A stretch of DNA of 64,000 nucleotides from Meiothermus sp. (GTDB lineage Bacteria; Deinococcota; Deinococci; Deinococcales; Thermaceae). The notes below the pieces were generated by a model that saw only the letters and a list, made by a program, of their open reading frames with translations, was not told where the DNA came from and did not search any database. The first letter of the stretch is position 1, and each line of letters begins with the position of its first letter. The translations under genes and the position numbers were made by a program. The DNA is taken from positions 869,803 through 933,802 of the forward strand of contig NZ_BPIJ01000002.1 in the NCBI RefSeq assembly GCF_026004055.1, written 5' to 3'. Of this stretch, positions 1-8,115 are shown piece after piece.

Positions 1-5
1 AGGTT

Positions 6-467
6 GTGGATAGAAGAACCTTTTTAAAAGCGTCGGCAGGGGCCGTTGCCGGGACGATGCTGGCCAACCAGTTGACCTCGGCCTTAGCCCAGGGCGCCCT
101 CGAGGGCGAGGACATCACCAACCTCGAGAAGGGCCTGCAACAGGTATTGGGCAAGAGCTTCAAGGACTTGACCCCATCGCCGCAGGTCAAGCTCGTCGCG
201 CCCACCATTGCCGAGTCGGGCGCCAACGTGCCGGTGGAGATCGAGGCCAGCCTGCCTGCCGATCAGGTCAAGGCCATTCACTGCTTTAGCGACAAGAACG
301 CCAATCCCCTGCTCTTTACGGTGATTCTCAACGGCGTTTTGCCCTACTACGCAACCCGGGTGCGGGTGGCCGAAACGGCCCCGGTACGGGCGGTGGTCGA
401 GACTAAAGACGGCAAGTTCTTGATGGCTTCCCAGTCGGTGCGGGTCACGGTGGGCGGCTGCGGTTAA
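6..467 (+). CDS. soxY: SoxY, thiosulfate-carrier subunit
   Basis: SoxY carries the sulfur substrate covalently on a C-terminal cysteine of the periplasmic SoxYZ carrier during thiosulfate oxidation. The protein (153 aa, usual length) starts with a twin-arginine signal (RRTFLK, then a hydrophobic stretch ending ALAQG) and ends in VGGCG, the mobile GGCG arm that holds the carrier cysteine. GTG at 6 is the only start that keeps the Tat motif. The window begins too close upstream to show a promoter. soxZ follows after 11 bases with an AAGGAGG site. Confidence 0.95.
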   Translation: MDRRTFLKASAGAVAGTMLANQLTSALAQGALEGEDITNLEKGLQQVLGKSFKDLTPSPQVKLVAPTIAESGANVPVEIEASLPADQVKAIHCFSDKNANPLLFTVILNGVLPYYATRVRVAETAPVRAVVETKDGKFLMASQSVRVTVGGCG

Positions 468-478
468 GGAGGCATGCA

Positions 479-805
479 ATGGCGATTAATATCCTGGTTC
501 GTTTCAACCCGGCCAAACCCAAAGCCGGTGAAGAAGTTCGGGTACAGATTGTGGTGCAGCACCCCATGGAACCTGGCACCCGTCGGGATGCCAGCGGCAA
601 GCTGATTCCCGCCGACTACATCAACGAGGTGAATGTGCTGATGGATAACCAGCTCATCGCCCAGGTCAAGCCCGGCCCCGGTACCAGCGCCAACCCGCTG
701 TTTGCGTTCAAGATGAAGGCCAGCAAGGCCGGGCAGCTCAAAGTCACCTGTAAAGACCTAAACGGCCAGACCGGCGAAAAAACCGCAGACCTGACCCTGG
801 CCTAG
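479..805 (+). CDS. soxZ: SoxZ, partner subunit of the thiosulfate carrier
   Basis: SoxZ is the small all-beta partner that clamps SoxY. At 108 aa it has the usual family length and no signal peptide of its own; in known systems it is co-exported with SoxY on the Tat signal. Recognisable family features are the opening ILVRFNP and the central HPMEPGTRRD segment. It is the second gene of the sox run, and soxA follows after a short AGGAGG-containing gap. Confidence 0.93.
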   Translation: MAINILVRFNPAKPKAGEEVRVQIVVQHPMEPGTRRDASGKLIPADYINEVNVLMDNQLIAQVKPGPGTSANPLFAFKMKASKAGQLKVTCKDLNGQTGEKTADLTLA

Positions 806-814
806 GAGGTTTGC

Positions 815-1606
815 ATGGGTCGCTTCTGGCGTTTGGTTGGGGCAGCAGTTCTGGCCCTCTTCAGCCTCGTGGTACTGGCCCAGGAAGAGGACGATCCGGT
901 CAAAGAGGCCGAGAAACAAAAGAAGCAGCTCTTGGAGCAGAGCGGCGGCATTCTACCCAGCGACTTGTACGTGGAGCAGGGCGAGCAGCTTTTTAAAGCC
1001 AAGCGCGGGCCCAAGCAGGTGAGCCTCGAGGCCTGCGACTTTGGCCGGGGGCCGGGGAAGCTCGAGGGAGTAGTAGGGCGGCTGCCCCGCTACTTCTTCG
1101 ACACCCGCCGGGTAGAAGACCTCGACTCGCGTATCCGCACCTGCATGATCCGGCTCCAGGGCTTCCAACCCCAGGAAATCCGGCGCAGTGACGTGGTGGC
1201 CATTGCCTTTTACCTGGCCTCGCTCTCCAACGAGCAGCCCGTGACGGTGCGCCCCCTGATGCCCCAGGAGAAAAAAATGTATGAGCTGGGCGAGCGACTC
1301 TTCTACCTGCGGGCCGGCCCTCGGGATATGGGCTGTGCAACCTGCCATGTGAGCTACGTGGGCCGTCGGGCTGGGGTGCTGCCGTACTCCGACATCCTCA
1401 AGGACAAACGCGCCGCCAGCCACTGGCCGGCCTTCCGTTACTCCAACGACCAGGCCTGGACCATGGCCGACCGCATCCGGGCCTGCTACAGCAACCTGAG
1501 CATGCCCGCCCCCGACTTCTACTCCGAGCCCATCATCGCCCTGACTCTCTTCATGAACGTGCAGGCTCGAGGGGCGCGGATGGACTTACCTGGGTTCATT
1601 CGTTAG
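815..1606 (+). CDS. soxA: SoxA, c-type cytochrome of the SoxXA complex (copy 1)
   Basis: SoxA with SoxX joins thiosulfate to the SoxY cysteine. The 263-aa precursor has a signal peptide (about residues 1-22, ending VLAQ). A block with single cysteines near residues 70 and 105 (EACDFG, CMIRLQGF) stands where dihaem SoxA proteins bind a first haem. One true haem motif, CATCH, lies near residue 173. A late cysteine in RIRACYS fits the persulfide-bearing axial ligand. It is therefore a single-haem SoxA. It is clearly paralogous to the product of 4536-5333. The ATG follows AGGAGG. Confidence 0.9.
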   Translation: MGRFWRLVGAAVLALFSLVVLAQEEDDPVKEAEKQKKQLLEQSGGILPSDLYVEQGEQLFKAKRGPKQVSLEACDFGRGPGKLEGVVGRLPRYFFDTRRVEDLDSRIRTCMIRLQGFQPQEIRRSDVVAIAFYLASLSNEQPVTVRPLMPQEKKMYELGERLFYLRAGPRDMGCATCHVSYVGRRAGVLPYSDILKDKRAASHWPAFRYSNDQAWTMADRIRACYSNLSMPAPDFYSEPIIALTLFMNVQARGARMDLPGFIR

Positions 1607-1615
1607 GGAGGTCTT

Positions 1616-2194
1616 GTGCGGCGATTCTACCTACCCACGTTGCTTCTTTTGCTTCTCGGCCTGGCCAGTGGCCAGACCGGCCCGTCCTACATCGACGCCG
1701 AGCTGCAGCGGCTGATCCAGGCCGGAGGCCAGAACTACGCCAATACCCTGCTCAAGCAGGCCCCCGACCAGGCCCTTTGCTCTATCCACCGCAACAAGCT
1801 GCCCGCCGAGGTGCTGGGCCCCTTCATCGAAGCGCAGCGGGCGAGTATCAAGTACCCCGCCGACGGCAAGCTGATGGGCGACTGGAAACAGGGCGAACCC
1901 ATCTTCAACACCCTGGCCCGGGGCAACTGTTTTTCCTGTCACATGGGCTCCCCCCTCAACATTGGGGGGAATGTGGGGCCCAGCCTGGAGAAGTACGGTC
2001 AGCGGGGTACTTCGGAAGCCATTCAGAAGTACACCTACGAGGTGATCTACAACCCCTGGGCCTACTTCCCCTGCACGGTAATGTACCGCTTCGGGCACGG
2101 CGGCCTGCTCAAGCCGGAGGAGATTGCCCATGTGGTGGCCTACCTGCTTGACCCGGCCTCGGACTTCAACACTAAACCGGCGCTAAAGCGCTAG
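1616..2194 (+). CDS. soxX: SoxX, monohaem cytochrome c of SoxXA (copy 1)
   Basis: SoxX is the electron-accepting monohaem subunit of SoxXA. The 192-aa precursor starts at a GTG behind GGGAGG, has a hydrophobic signal peptide ending ASGQ, and carries one CxxCH haem motif (CFSCH, near residue 103). A methionine in VMYRFGH near residue 158 is a possible axial ligand. A long N-terminal extension with a cysteine (ALCSIHRNKLP) precedes the haem domain and is shared with copy 2. Confidence 0.9.
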   Translation: MRRFYLPTLLLLLLGLASGQTGPSYIDAELQRLIQAGGQNYANTLLKQAPDQALCSIHRNKLPAEVLGPFIEAQRASIKYPADGKLMGDWKQGEPIFNTLARGNCFSCHMGSPLNIGGNVGPSLEKYGQRGTSEAIQKYTYEVIYNPWAYFPCTVMYRFGHGGLLKPEEIAHVVAYLLDPASDFNTKPALKR

Positions 2195-2245
2195 TCTCCC
2201 TTGTCTTTGTGCGTTCCCCGGCTGGCACCTGGGAATGGGGGTGCT

Positions 2246-3952
2246 ATGACCCGACGTGAACTAGTACAACTCTTGCTGGCCCTGGGTATAACCTCCCCTA
2301 GAGCCTTTGCCCAGGCCATGGAACGCCCCGAGCAGCTTTACGATCTGCCGCCTTTTGGCAACGTCACCCTGCTCTTCAACACCGACCTGCACGGCCAACT
2401 TAGGCCTCACTACTTTATGGAGCCGCCCAACCTTTTGGCCGCCAAGGCCCTGGAGGGCAAGCCCGGCTACCTGACCGGCGAGGCCTTTTTGCGCTACTAC
2501 GGCCTGCGGCGGGGTAGCCTCGAGGCCTACGCCTTTTCCTCGGTAGACTTTGCGGCCCTGGCCCAGCGCTTTGGGCCCATGGGGGGTGGGGCTTACATCG
2601 GCGCCCTTATCAAGCAACAAAAGGCCCAGGCAGGCGAAAACCGCACCCTGGTGCTGGATGGCGGCGACACCTGGACCAACTCCGGTATCTCGCTGCTGAC
2701 CAAGGGCCAGGTGATGGTGGACTGGATGAACCGGGTGGGCTTCGACCACATGGTCTTCCACTGGGAGTACACCCTGGGCCACGAACGTGTAGAGGAGCTG
2801 GTCAAGGTGCTCAAAGCCCAGGTTGTCAGCTTCAACATCGTGGACGACCTCTTTGGCGACCCCATTTACCCGCCCTATGCCATCCACGAGAGGGGGGGCT
2901 ATACCCTGGGTCTTATCGGTTCCACCTTCCCGTATGTGAAGGTCTCGCACCCGGAGGAGTTCTCCGAGGGGCTTTCGTTTGGGGTGCGGGAAAACGAGCT
3001 GCAAAAATACGTGGACGAACTGCGCGGCAAGGGCGTGGACGCGGTGGTGCTGCTCTCACACAACGGTGTACCGCTGGACTTGGCGCTGGCGGCCCGCATC
3101 AAGGGTATAGATCTGATCCTGACCGGCCACACCCACGACTTCACCCCTGCTCCCATCCGGGTGGGCAACACCTGGGTGGTGGCCGGGGGTTCGGCGGGCA
3201 AAGCGGTGGTGCGGGTGGACTTGCAGATGAAGAAAGGCGGGATCGCCGATATCCGGGCCAAGACCCTGCCGGTGGCCACCCGCCTGATCAAGCCCGACCC
3301 GGCCATAGAGGCCTTCATCCGCGAGGCCTACGCCCCCCACCTGGACTACCTCGATCAGGTGCTGGGCACCACCGAGACCCTGCTCTACAAGCGCGACTCC
3401 GTCTACTCCACCCTGGACGAGCTGTCGGGGCGGGCGGTGCAGGCTGCCTACCCCGAGGTGGAGGTGGCCTTTGGCACCGGCACCCGCTGGGGTACTGCTA
3501 TCCTGCCAGGCCAGCCCATCACCATGGACAAAATCCTGGCCTACACCGGCTACACCTACCCCGAGGTGTATGTCTTCCGGCTCAAGGGCGAGCGCTTGTT
3601 GGCGGTGCTCGAGGACGTGGCAGCCAACACCTTCAACCCCGATCCCTTCTACCAGCAGGGTGGCGATATGAGCCGGGTTTTTGGTCTCTCCTACGACCTG
3701 GCCGTCAATGCCCCCACCGGCCAGCGCATCCGCAACGTGGCCATCAAAGGCCGCCGCCTCGACCCCAACCGCGAGTACACCCTGGCTTCGTTTGGCGGGC
3801 GCTTGCAGCGCAGCGGTACCCTGGTAGAAAAATACACCCCCCGCCCCATCTACGACCTCATTGCCGAGTATCTGAAACAGGTCAAAACGGTCAACATTCC
3901 CCCACGCCCCGGTGTGCGGGTGTTGGATCAACGCTATGTGTTGCCCGGATAA
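2246..3952 (+). CDS. soxB: SoxB, dimanganese sulfate thiohydrolase
   Basis: SoxB hydrolyses the terminal sulfone from SoxY-bound thiosulfate to release sulfate. It belongs to the 5'-nucleotidase/metallophosphoesterase family. The 568-aa product has a twin-arginine-like start (MTRRELVQLL), the metal-site motifs NTDLHGQ, DGGDTW and LLSHNG, GHTHD near residue 293, and a C-terminal 5'-nucleotidase domain. An in-frame start exists 45 bases upstream, but ATG 2246 is preceded by GGGGGTG and begins exactly with the signal. It lies between the two soxXA pairs. Confidence 0.94.
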   Translation: MTRRELVQLLLALGITSPRAFAQAMERPEQLYDLPPFGNVTLLFNTDLHGQLRPHYFMEPPNLLAAKALEGKPGYLTGEAFLRYYGLRRGSLEAYAFSSVDFAALAQRFGPMGGGAYIGALIKQQKAQAGENRTLVLDGGDTWTNSGISLLTKGQVMVDWMNRVGFDHMVFHWEYTLGHERVEELVKVLKAQVVSFNIVDDLFGDPIYPPYAIHERGGYTLGLIGSTFPYVKVSHPEEFSEGLSFGVRENELQKYVDELRGKGVDAVVLLSHNGVPLDLALAARIKGIDLILTGHTHDFTPAPIRVGNTWVVAGGSAGKAVVRVDLQMKKGGIADIRAKTLPVATRLIKPDPAIEAFIREAYAPHLDYLDQVLGTTETLLYKRDSVYSTLDELSGRAVQAAYPEVEVAFGTGTRWGTAILPGQPITMDKILAYTGYTYPEVYVFRLKGERLLAVLEDVAANTFNPDPFYQQGGDMSRVFGLSYDLAVNAPTGQRIRNVAIKGRRLDPNREYTLASFGGRLQRSGTLVEKYTPRPIYDLIAEYLKQVKTVNIPPRPGVRVLDQRYVLPG

Positions 3953-3967
3953 AAAGGAGGAAAAACC

Positions 3968-4531
3968 GTGAAGAAAAGATACTTTGTAGGGCTTGCCGCC
4001 ATGCTATTGGTGGGCCTTACCCTCTCGCAACAAAGCCCCTTCCAGCAGCGCCTGCAGCAGGCCATCAACAGCGGCGGTAGCAAGTTTGTCGAGACCATGA
4101 AGCAAGACCCCGACCAGGCTTTGTGCTCGCAGTACCGCGACAAGCTGCCGGCGGAGCTGGTGCCGGCATTTTTGGAGCGCCAGCGTGCCCTCATCAAGTA
4201 CCCCGCCGACGGCAAGCTGATGGGCGACTGGAAGCAGGGCGAAGCCCTGTTCACTAATCCCCGCAAGGGCAACTGCTACGCCTGCCACACCGGCGACCCC
4301 AAGGAGGCCGGGGCCGGACGCATGGGGCCGGGCCTGGTGGGGTATGGGGCCCGCGGCACCAGCGAGCCGGTGGTCAAGTACACCTACGACAAGATTTACA
4401 ACGCCTGGGCCTCCATGCCCTGCTCACTGATGTACCGGGCGGGCTACCACGGCATCCTGAGCCCGGAAGAAACCGCCCACGTGACCGCTTTCCTGCTCGA
4501 CCCGGCCTCGCCGGTGAACGCCAAGAGGTGA
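3968..4531 (+). CDS. soxX: SoxX, monohaem cytochrome c (copy 2)
   Basis: This is a second SoxX of 187 aa starting at GTG behind AAGGAGG. It has a short signal peptide ending LSQ, the shared ALCSQYRDKLP segment, and one CYACH haem motif near residue 98. It matches copy 1 over its whole length, including a run of identical residues (IKYPADGKLMGDWKQGE), so it is a within-cluster paralogue. It sits directly before the second soxA, so the pair probably forms a second SoxXA complex. Confidence 0.88.
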   Translation: MKKRYFVGLAAMLLVGLTLSQQSPFQQRLQQAINSGGSKFVETMKQDPDQALCSQYRDKLPAELVPAFLERQRALIKYPADGKLMGDWKQGEALFTNPRKGNCYACHTGDPKEAGAGRMGPGLVGYGARGTSEPVVKYTYDKIYNAWASMPCSLMYRAGYHGILSPEETAHVTAFLLDPASPVNAKR

Positions 4532-4535
4532 TGCC

Positions 4536-5333
4536 ATGCGCAACCGCAGCCTGTGGATTGGATTTTTGTTGGCGCTGGGGGTGGGTCTGAGTATTGCCCT
4601 CACCCAGCAGCAAGAGGTAGACCCCTACAAGGAGGCCGAGCGGCAGCGGGAGCTGTTCCGCCAGACCGCCGGCATCTTGCCCGGCGAGTTGTATGCCGCG
4701 CAGGGCGAGGAACTGTTCGCCCAGAAGCGGGGCCCTAAAAATGTATCGCTGGAAGCCTGCGACTTCGGCTTAGGGCCGGGGAAGCTCGAGGGTGCCCTGA
4801 CCCAATTGCCGCGCTACTTTGCCGACACAAAGCGGGTGGAAGACCTCGAGACCCGCATCGTGAGCTGCATGGTGCGGCTCCAGGGTTTCAAGCCCGAAGA
4901 GATTAAGCGTGAGGATGTGAAGGCCCTCACCGCTTACGTGGCCTCCAAGTCGAGCGAGATGCCCATCAACGTGGTGCCCAAAACCTCCCAGGAGATTGCT
5001 ATGTACAACCTGGGCCGGGAGCTTTGGTACCACCGGGCCGGCGACCGCGACATGAACTGCGCCATCTGCCACGACAGCTACGCCGGGGGCAGGGTGCGGC
5101 TCTCCCCGGTGCGCAGCCCGCGCCAGGGCCTTTCCAATGAATGGCCGGCCTACCGCTTCGAAGCCGATAAGCTCTATACCCTCCAAGACCGTATTGCTTT
5201 CTGCTACGAGTCGGTGGGCATCCACCCGCCCGACCACTACTCCGAGCCCATGATTGCCCTCTCCATCTACATGCTGGCCGAGGCCACCAAGGGCAAGAAC
5301 AAGTTCACCGAACTGCCGGGCTTTACCCGCTAG
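4536..5333 (+). CDS. soxA: SoxA, c-type cytochrome (copy 2)
   Basis: This is a second SoxA of 265 aa, paralogous to copy 1. It shares KEAERQ near the N-terminus, EACDFGLGPGKLEG, the two lone cysteines, a single CAICH haem motif, the late cysteine in RIAFCYE and the ending LPGFTR. The signal peptide is about residues 1-22. Only one haem motif is present. It begins four bases after the stop of soxX copy 2 (TGATGCCATG), implying tight translational coupling. Confidence 0.88.
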   Translation: MRNRSLWIGFLLALGVGLSIALTQQQEVDPYKEAERQRELFRQTAGILPGELYAAQGEELFAQKRGPKNVSLEACDFGLGPGKLEGALTQLPRYFADTKRVEDLETRIVSCMVRLQGFKPEEIKREDVKALTAYVASKSSEMPINVVPKTSQEIAMYNLGRELWYHRAGDRDMNCAICHDSYAGGRVRLSPVRSPRQGLSNEWPAYRFEADKLYTLQDRIAFCYESVGIHPPDHYSEPMIALSIYMLAEATKGKNKFTELPGFTR

Positions 5334-5344
5334 AGGAGGTGTAT

Positions 5345-5776
5345 ATGCGCAGGGGTTGGATACTGCTGGTGCTCCTGGGCAGTCTGGGGCTGGCCCAGGA
5401 GATGAGCCCGGGCTCGCTGCAGGAGATGGGCAACTTTATCAAGAAGATCAACCCCGCTAGCTATCTGCTCTACGCAGCCGAAGCCAAGGACTTTGTGGAG
5501 GTCTTTGAGCCCTTTATCTTAGACGTGCGCACCAACGAAGAGCGCGCCAGGGGCTTCATCCCCGGCTCGGTGCAGATTCACATCAGCCAACTGCCCGACC
5601 GCCTGGCCGAGCTGCCCAAAGAAAAAGACAAACCCATCCTGGTGTACTGCGGCACCGGGCACGTGAGCGCAGTGGCAGCGGCTTTTCTGCGGGCGCTGGG
5701 CTACCGTGAAGTCAAGAACCTGAACGGAGGGTTTAGGGCCTGGCTCGAGCAAAATCTACCCATCCAAAGACCCTAG
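5345..5776 (+). CDS. Exported rhodanese-domain protein
   Basis: This is a single-domain rhodanese (sulfurtransferase) of 143 aa with an N-terminal signal peptide ending GLAQ, so it should act outside the cytoplasm. The catalytic cysteine lies in the loop VYCGTGHVS near residue 102, and LDVRTNEER and LNGGFRAW are the usual rhodanese flanks. ATG 5345 is chosen over GTG 5339 because AGGAGG ends right at 5339. Its place in the sox run suggests handling of sulfane sulfur; the actual substrate is not visible from sequence. Confidence 0.85.
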   Translation: MRRGWILLVLLGSLGLAQEMSPGSLQEMGNFIKKINPASYLLYAAEAKDFVEVFEPFILDVRTNEERARGFIPGSVQIHISQLPDRLAELPKEKDKPILVYCGTGHVSAVAAAFLRALGYREVKNLNGGFRAWLEQNLPIQRP

Positions 5777-5785
5777 AGGAGGCAT

Positions 5786-6652
5786 ATGAAGACCAAGTGG
5801 ATGTTGTTATTCGGTTTTATCCTGTCCCTGTCGGCCCTGGCCCAATCGCTGGAAACCACCCTGCGCGGGGTGAGCGTGGCCGATGCCCAAGCCCGGGTCG
5901 AAGCAGCCGTCAACGCCCAGGGCCTCAAGGTAGCCCGTACCCTGAACCTGGGGGGGCAGGTCAAGAACTTTAAGTCCGACTTCCCCGACTACCTACTGAT
6001 GGTGCTGGAGCCCGAAGCCGGGGTGCTGGCTGCCGTGCAGGAAAACGTCATGACCGCCATCATCCTGCCGCCCACCATCTATGTGCATGCGGCCCGTCCC
6101 GGTGTGACCACCGTCGGCACCTTCGACCCCGACCTGATGCTGGGCATGCTGGGGGTCAAGAACACCAAAAGCCGCCTCCTGGGGGCCAAACTCAAGGCGG
6201 TAATCGCCAGCCTGGGCCTGCCGCGTAAGGTAGCCCCGGCCATGATGCCCGACCCCAGCTCCGGCATGATGCCGGCCCTGATGTACATGGTGGAGGGAGG
6301 CAACGTCGATGAGCTCACCCTTCTGATCGAGAGCGAACTGGGTAACAACGGCCTCAACGTGCTGCCCTCGGTCAAGATGGGGAACGTGGTGGGCATCCAG
6401 CCCTGCAAGAGCGAGTGGGCCTACGAGATGTTTATGGCCCAGCCTGCCGGCGGCTTTGCTGCACCCTGCCGCTTCTTTGTGGCGCCCATGCCCGGCGGGG
6501 TTTTGGTGGGGGCCATCGAGCCCATGCTGATGGGCATTATGCCCGGCGTAGCCCAGAATCAGGCCACCATGGGCATGCTCCAGGAGGCCCGGCGGGTGAT
6601 GAGCCAGATTCTGGAGGGCGTGGGCGGGAAGCCCTATCGCCCCCAGCAATAA
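5786..6652 (+). CDS. Exported protein with two DUF302-like halves
   Basis: A 288-aa protein with a signal peptide ending SALAQ. Residues about 20-130 resemble DUF302 (VSVADAQARVEAAVNAQGLK, later a cofactor-like pocket region), and residues about 160-285 repeat the layout with a GNVDELTLLIESELGNNG start and an FFVAPMPGGV strand. The middle is rich in methionine (AMMPDPSSGMMPALM). DUF302 proteins recur in sulfur-oxidation clusters but no reaction is established. It is followed by a 126-base gap holding an inverted repeat before the flavoprotein gene. Confidence 0.75.
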   Translation: MKTKWMLLFGFILSLSALAQSLETTLRGVSVADAQARVEAAVNAQGLKVARTLNLGGQVKNFKSDFPDYLLMVLEPEAGVLAAVQENVMTAIILPPTIYVHAARPGVTTVGTFDPDLMLGMLGVKNTKSRLLGAKLKAVIASLGLPRKVAPAMMPDPSSGMMPALMYMVEGGNVDELTLLIESELGNNGLNVLPSVKMGNVVGIQPCKSEWAYEMFMAQPAGGFAAPCRFFVAPMPGGVLVGAIEPMLMGIMPGVAQNQATMGMLQEARRVMSQILEGVGGKPYRPQQ

Positions 6653-6674
6653 GCGGTATAACCGTCGGTAATAG

Positions 6675-6731
6675 CTTTCCTGGGCTTGGATACAATCTGA
6701 TAAACTCGAGCCAAGCCCAAGCCTAGGAAAG
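6675..6731. promoter_or_regulatory. 15-bp inverted repeat between the DUF302 and flavoprotein genes
   Basis: The arm at 6675-6689 (CTTTCCTGGGCTTGG) pairs with 6717-6731 (CCAAGCCTAGGAAAG) with one mismatch across a 27-base loop. The loop contains TACAAT, a plausible -10 hexamer. No T-run follows, so it is not a classical terminator. It may be an operator, an internal promoter or an mRNA processing site separating the first and second halves of the sox run. Confidence 0.5.
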
Positions 6732-6778
6732 TTGCCGGGGGCACTCCCTCCGGGGCGGTTTGGGTTACGGGAGGAAGC

Positions 6779-8059
6779 ATGAGCAAACTGACGCGTCGGA
6801 AGGTTCTCAAGGCGGGTGCAGTAGCAGGGGCCGCTGCGGCTAGCAGCGCTTTTGCCCAGGAGTTTTTTAGCAAGCCCAGCAGCGTGTTGGGGCCGGCCCG
6901 GGGTAACCGGGTGGTCATCATCGGTGGAGGTTGGGGTGGGGTGAGCACGGCCCGCCACCTGCGTCGCAAGAACCCCAACATCGAGGTGGTGCTGATTGAG
7001 AAAAACCCCGCCTTCATGTCCTGCCCCATGAGCAACCTCTATTTGGGAGGGGTCAAAGACCTGGACTTCATCGTCTTCGATTACGCCAACGTGGCCAGGG
7101 CCGGGGTCACCATCGTGAACGAGCGGGCCATTGAGGTCAACCGCGCGGGCCGCTATGTGCGCACTACTAGCGGCATCATCTTCTACAACTACCTGGTGGT
7201 CTCGCCCGGCATTGACTACATGTACGAGGCCATCCAGGGCTACAACGAGGTCAAGCAATTTATGCCGGTGGGCTTCAAGCCCTGGGAGCACATCGCCTTG
7301 AAGCGCCAGCTCGACAACTTCGAGGGCGGCGACCTGGTGCTGGCCATTCCCAAGCCCCCCTACCGCTGCCCCCCCGGCCCCTACGAGCGGGCCGCCATGC
7401 TGGCCTACTACCTTAAGACCAACCAGATCAAGGGCAAGGTGATTGTGCTGGACGCCAACCCCGGCCCCATCTCCAAAGCTCCCGGCTTCACGGCGGCCTA
7501 TAACGATCTCTACAAGGACTACCTGCAGTACATTCCCCAGGCCGAGGTCACGGCCATTGACTACGCTAAAAAGGAGGTCAAAACCCCCTTGGGCGAGTTC
7601 AAGTTTGACCTGGCCAACATCATCCCCCCCATGAAGGCCGGGGAGATCGTGCGCACCGCCGGTCTGGGCGATCGCTGGGCCAACGTGCGGCTGCCCAGCT
7701 TCCTCTCCGAGCGGGACGACCGGGTCTACATCATCGGCGATGTGATCGGCAACGTGCCCTACCCCAAGAGCGGCCAGGTAGCCTACAACGACGGCAAGAT
7801 TATTGCCGACCACATTGCCCAGCGCATCTCGGGCAAGCCCCTGACCGAGATTGCCAACCCCCTACCCGACAACATCTGCTACAGCTTTGTCGGCAGCGAG
7901 GAGGCCATCTGGGTCTCGCACAAGCACAACTGGGACGAGGCCGCCCGACAGGTGCGGCAGCAGTCCACCGTAGACAACAACCGCTCCAAGCCCAACGGGG
8001 CCCTGGCCCTGGAATGGGCCCGGGGGCTCTGGAGCGATATGTTTGGCCCAGGCGCCTAA
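6779..8059 (+). CDS. soxF: SoxF-like flavoprotein of the flavocytochrome c / sulfide dehydrogenase family
   Basis: An FAD-dependent oxidoreductase of the FCSD flavoprotein family, which oxidises sulfide or sulfane sulfur outside the membrane. The 426-aa precursor has a Tat signal (LTRRKVLKAG), a dinucleotide-binding motif (VVIIGGGWGGV, near residues 43-53) and a redox-disulfide region (SCPMSN near 82; RCPPGPYERAAM near 199). The C-terminal FCSD domain has NICYSFV. No cytochrome subunit of the FCSD type follows directly, so electrons probably go to another Sox cytochrome. GGGAGGAAGC precedes the ATG. Confidence 0.85.
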   Translation: MSKLTRRKVLKAGAVAGAAAASSAFAQEFFSKPSSVLGPARGNRVVIIGGGWGGVSTARHLRRKNPNIEVVLIEKNPAFMSCPMSNLYLGGVKDLDFIVFDYANVARAGVTIVNERAIEVNRAGRYVRTTSGIIFYNYLVVSPGIDYMYEAIQGYNEVKQFMPVGFKPWEHIALKRQLDNFEGGDLVLAIPKPPYRCPPGPYERAAMLAYYLKTNQIKGKVIVLDANPGPISKAPGFTAAYNDLYKDYLQYIPQAEVTAIDYAKKEVKTPLGEFKFDLANIIPPMKAGEIVRTAGLGDRWANVRLPSFLSERDDRVYIIGDVIGNVPYPKSGQVAYNDGKIIADHIAQRISGKPLTEIANPLPDNICYSFVGSEEAIWVSHKHNWDEAARQVRQQSTVDNNRSKPNGALALEWARGLWSDMFGPGA

Positions 8060-8115
8060 GCCTGGGGGCCCGGGGTGGGACGGCCGTCCCACCCCACTTA
8101 AGGAGAAAGCATCGG

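Noticed and set aside
5993-7813. 606-aa minus-strand open frame opposite the DUF402/flavoprotein-type genes of the sox run
   Set aside because: It is antisense to the exported DUF302 and flavoprotein genes, which have signals, motifs and ribosome sites. GC-rich DNA of this codon bias produces long antisense frames. His/Gly/Val-rich composition is typical of such shadows.
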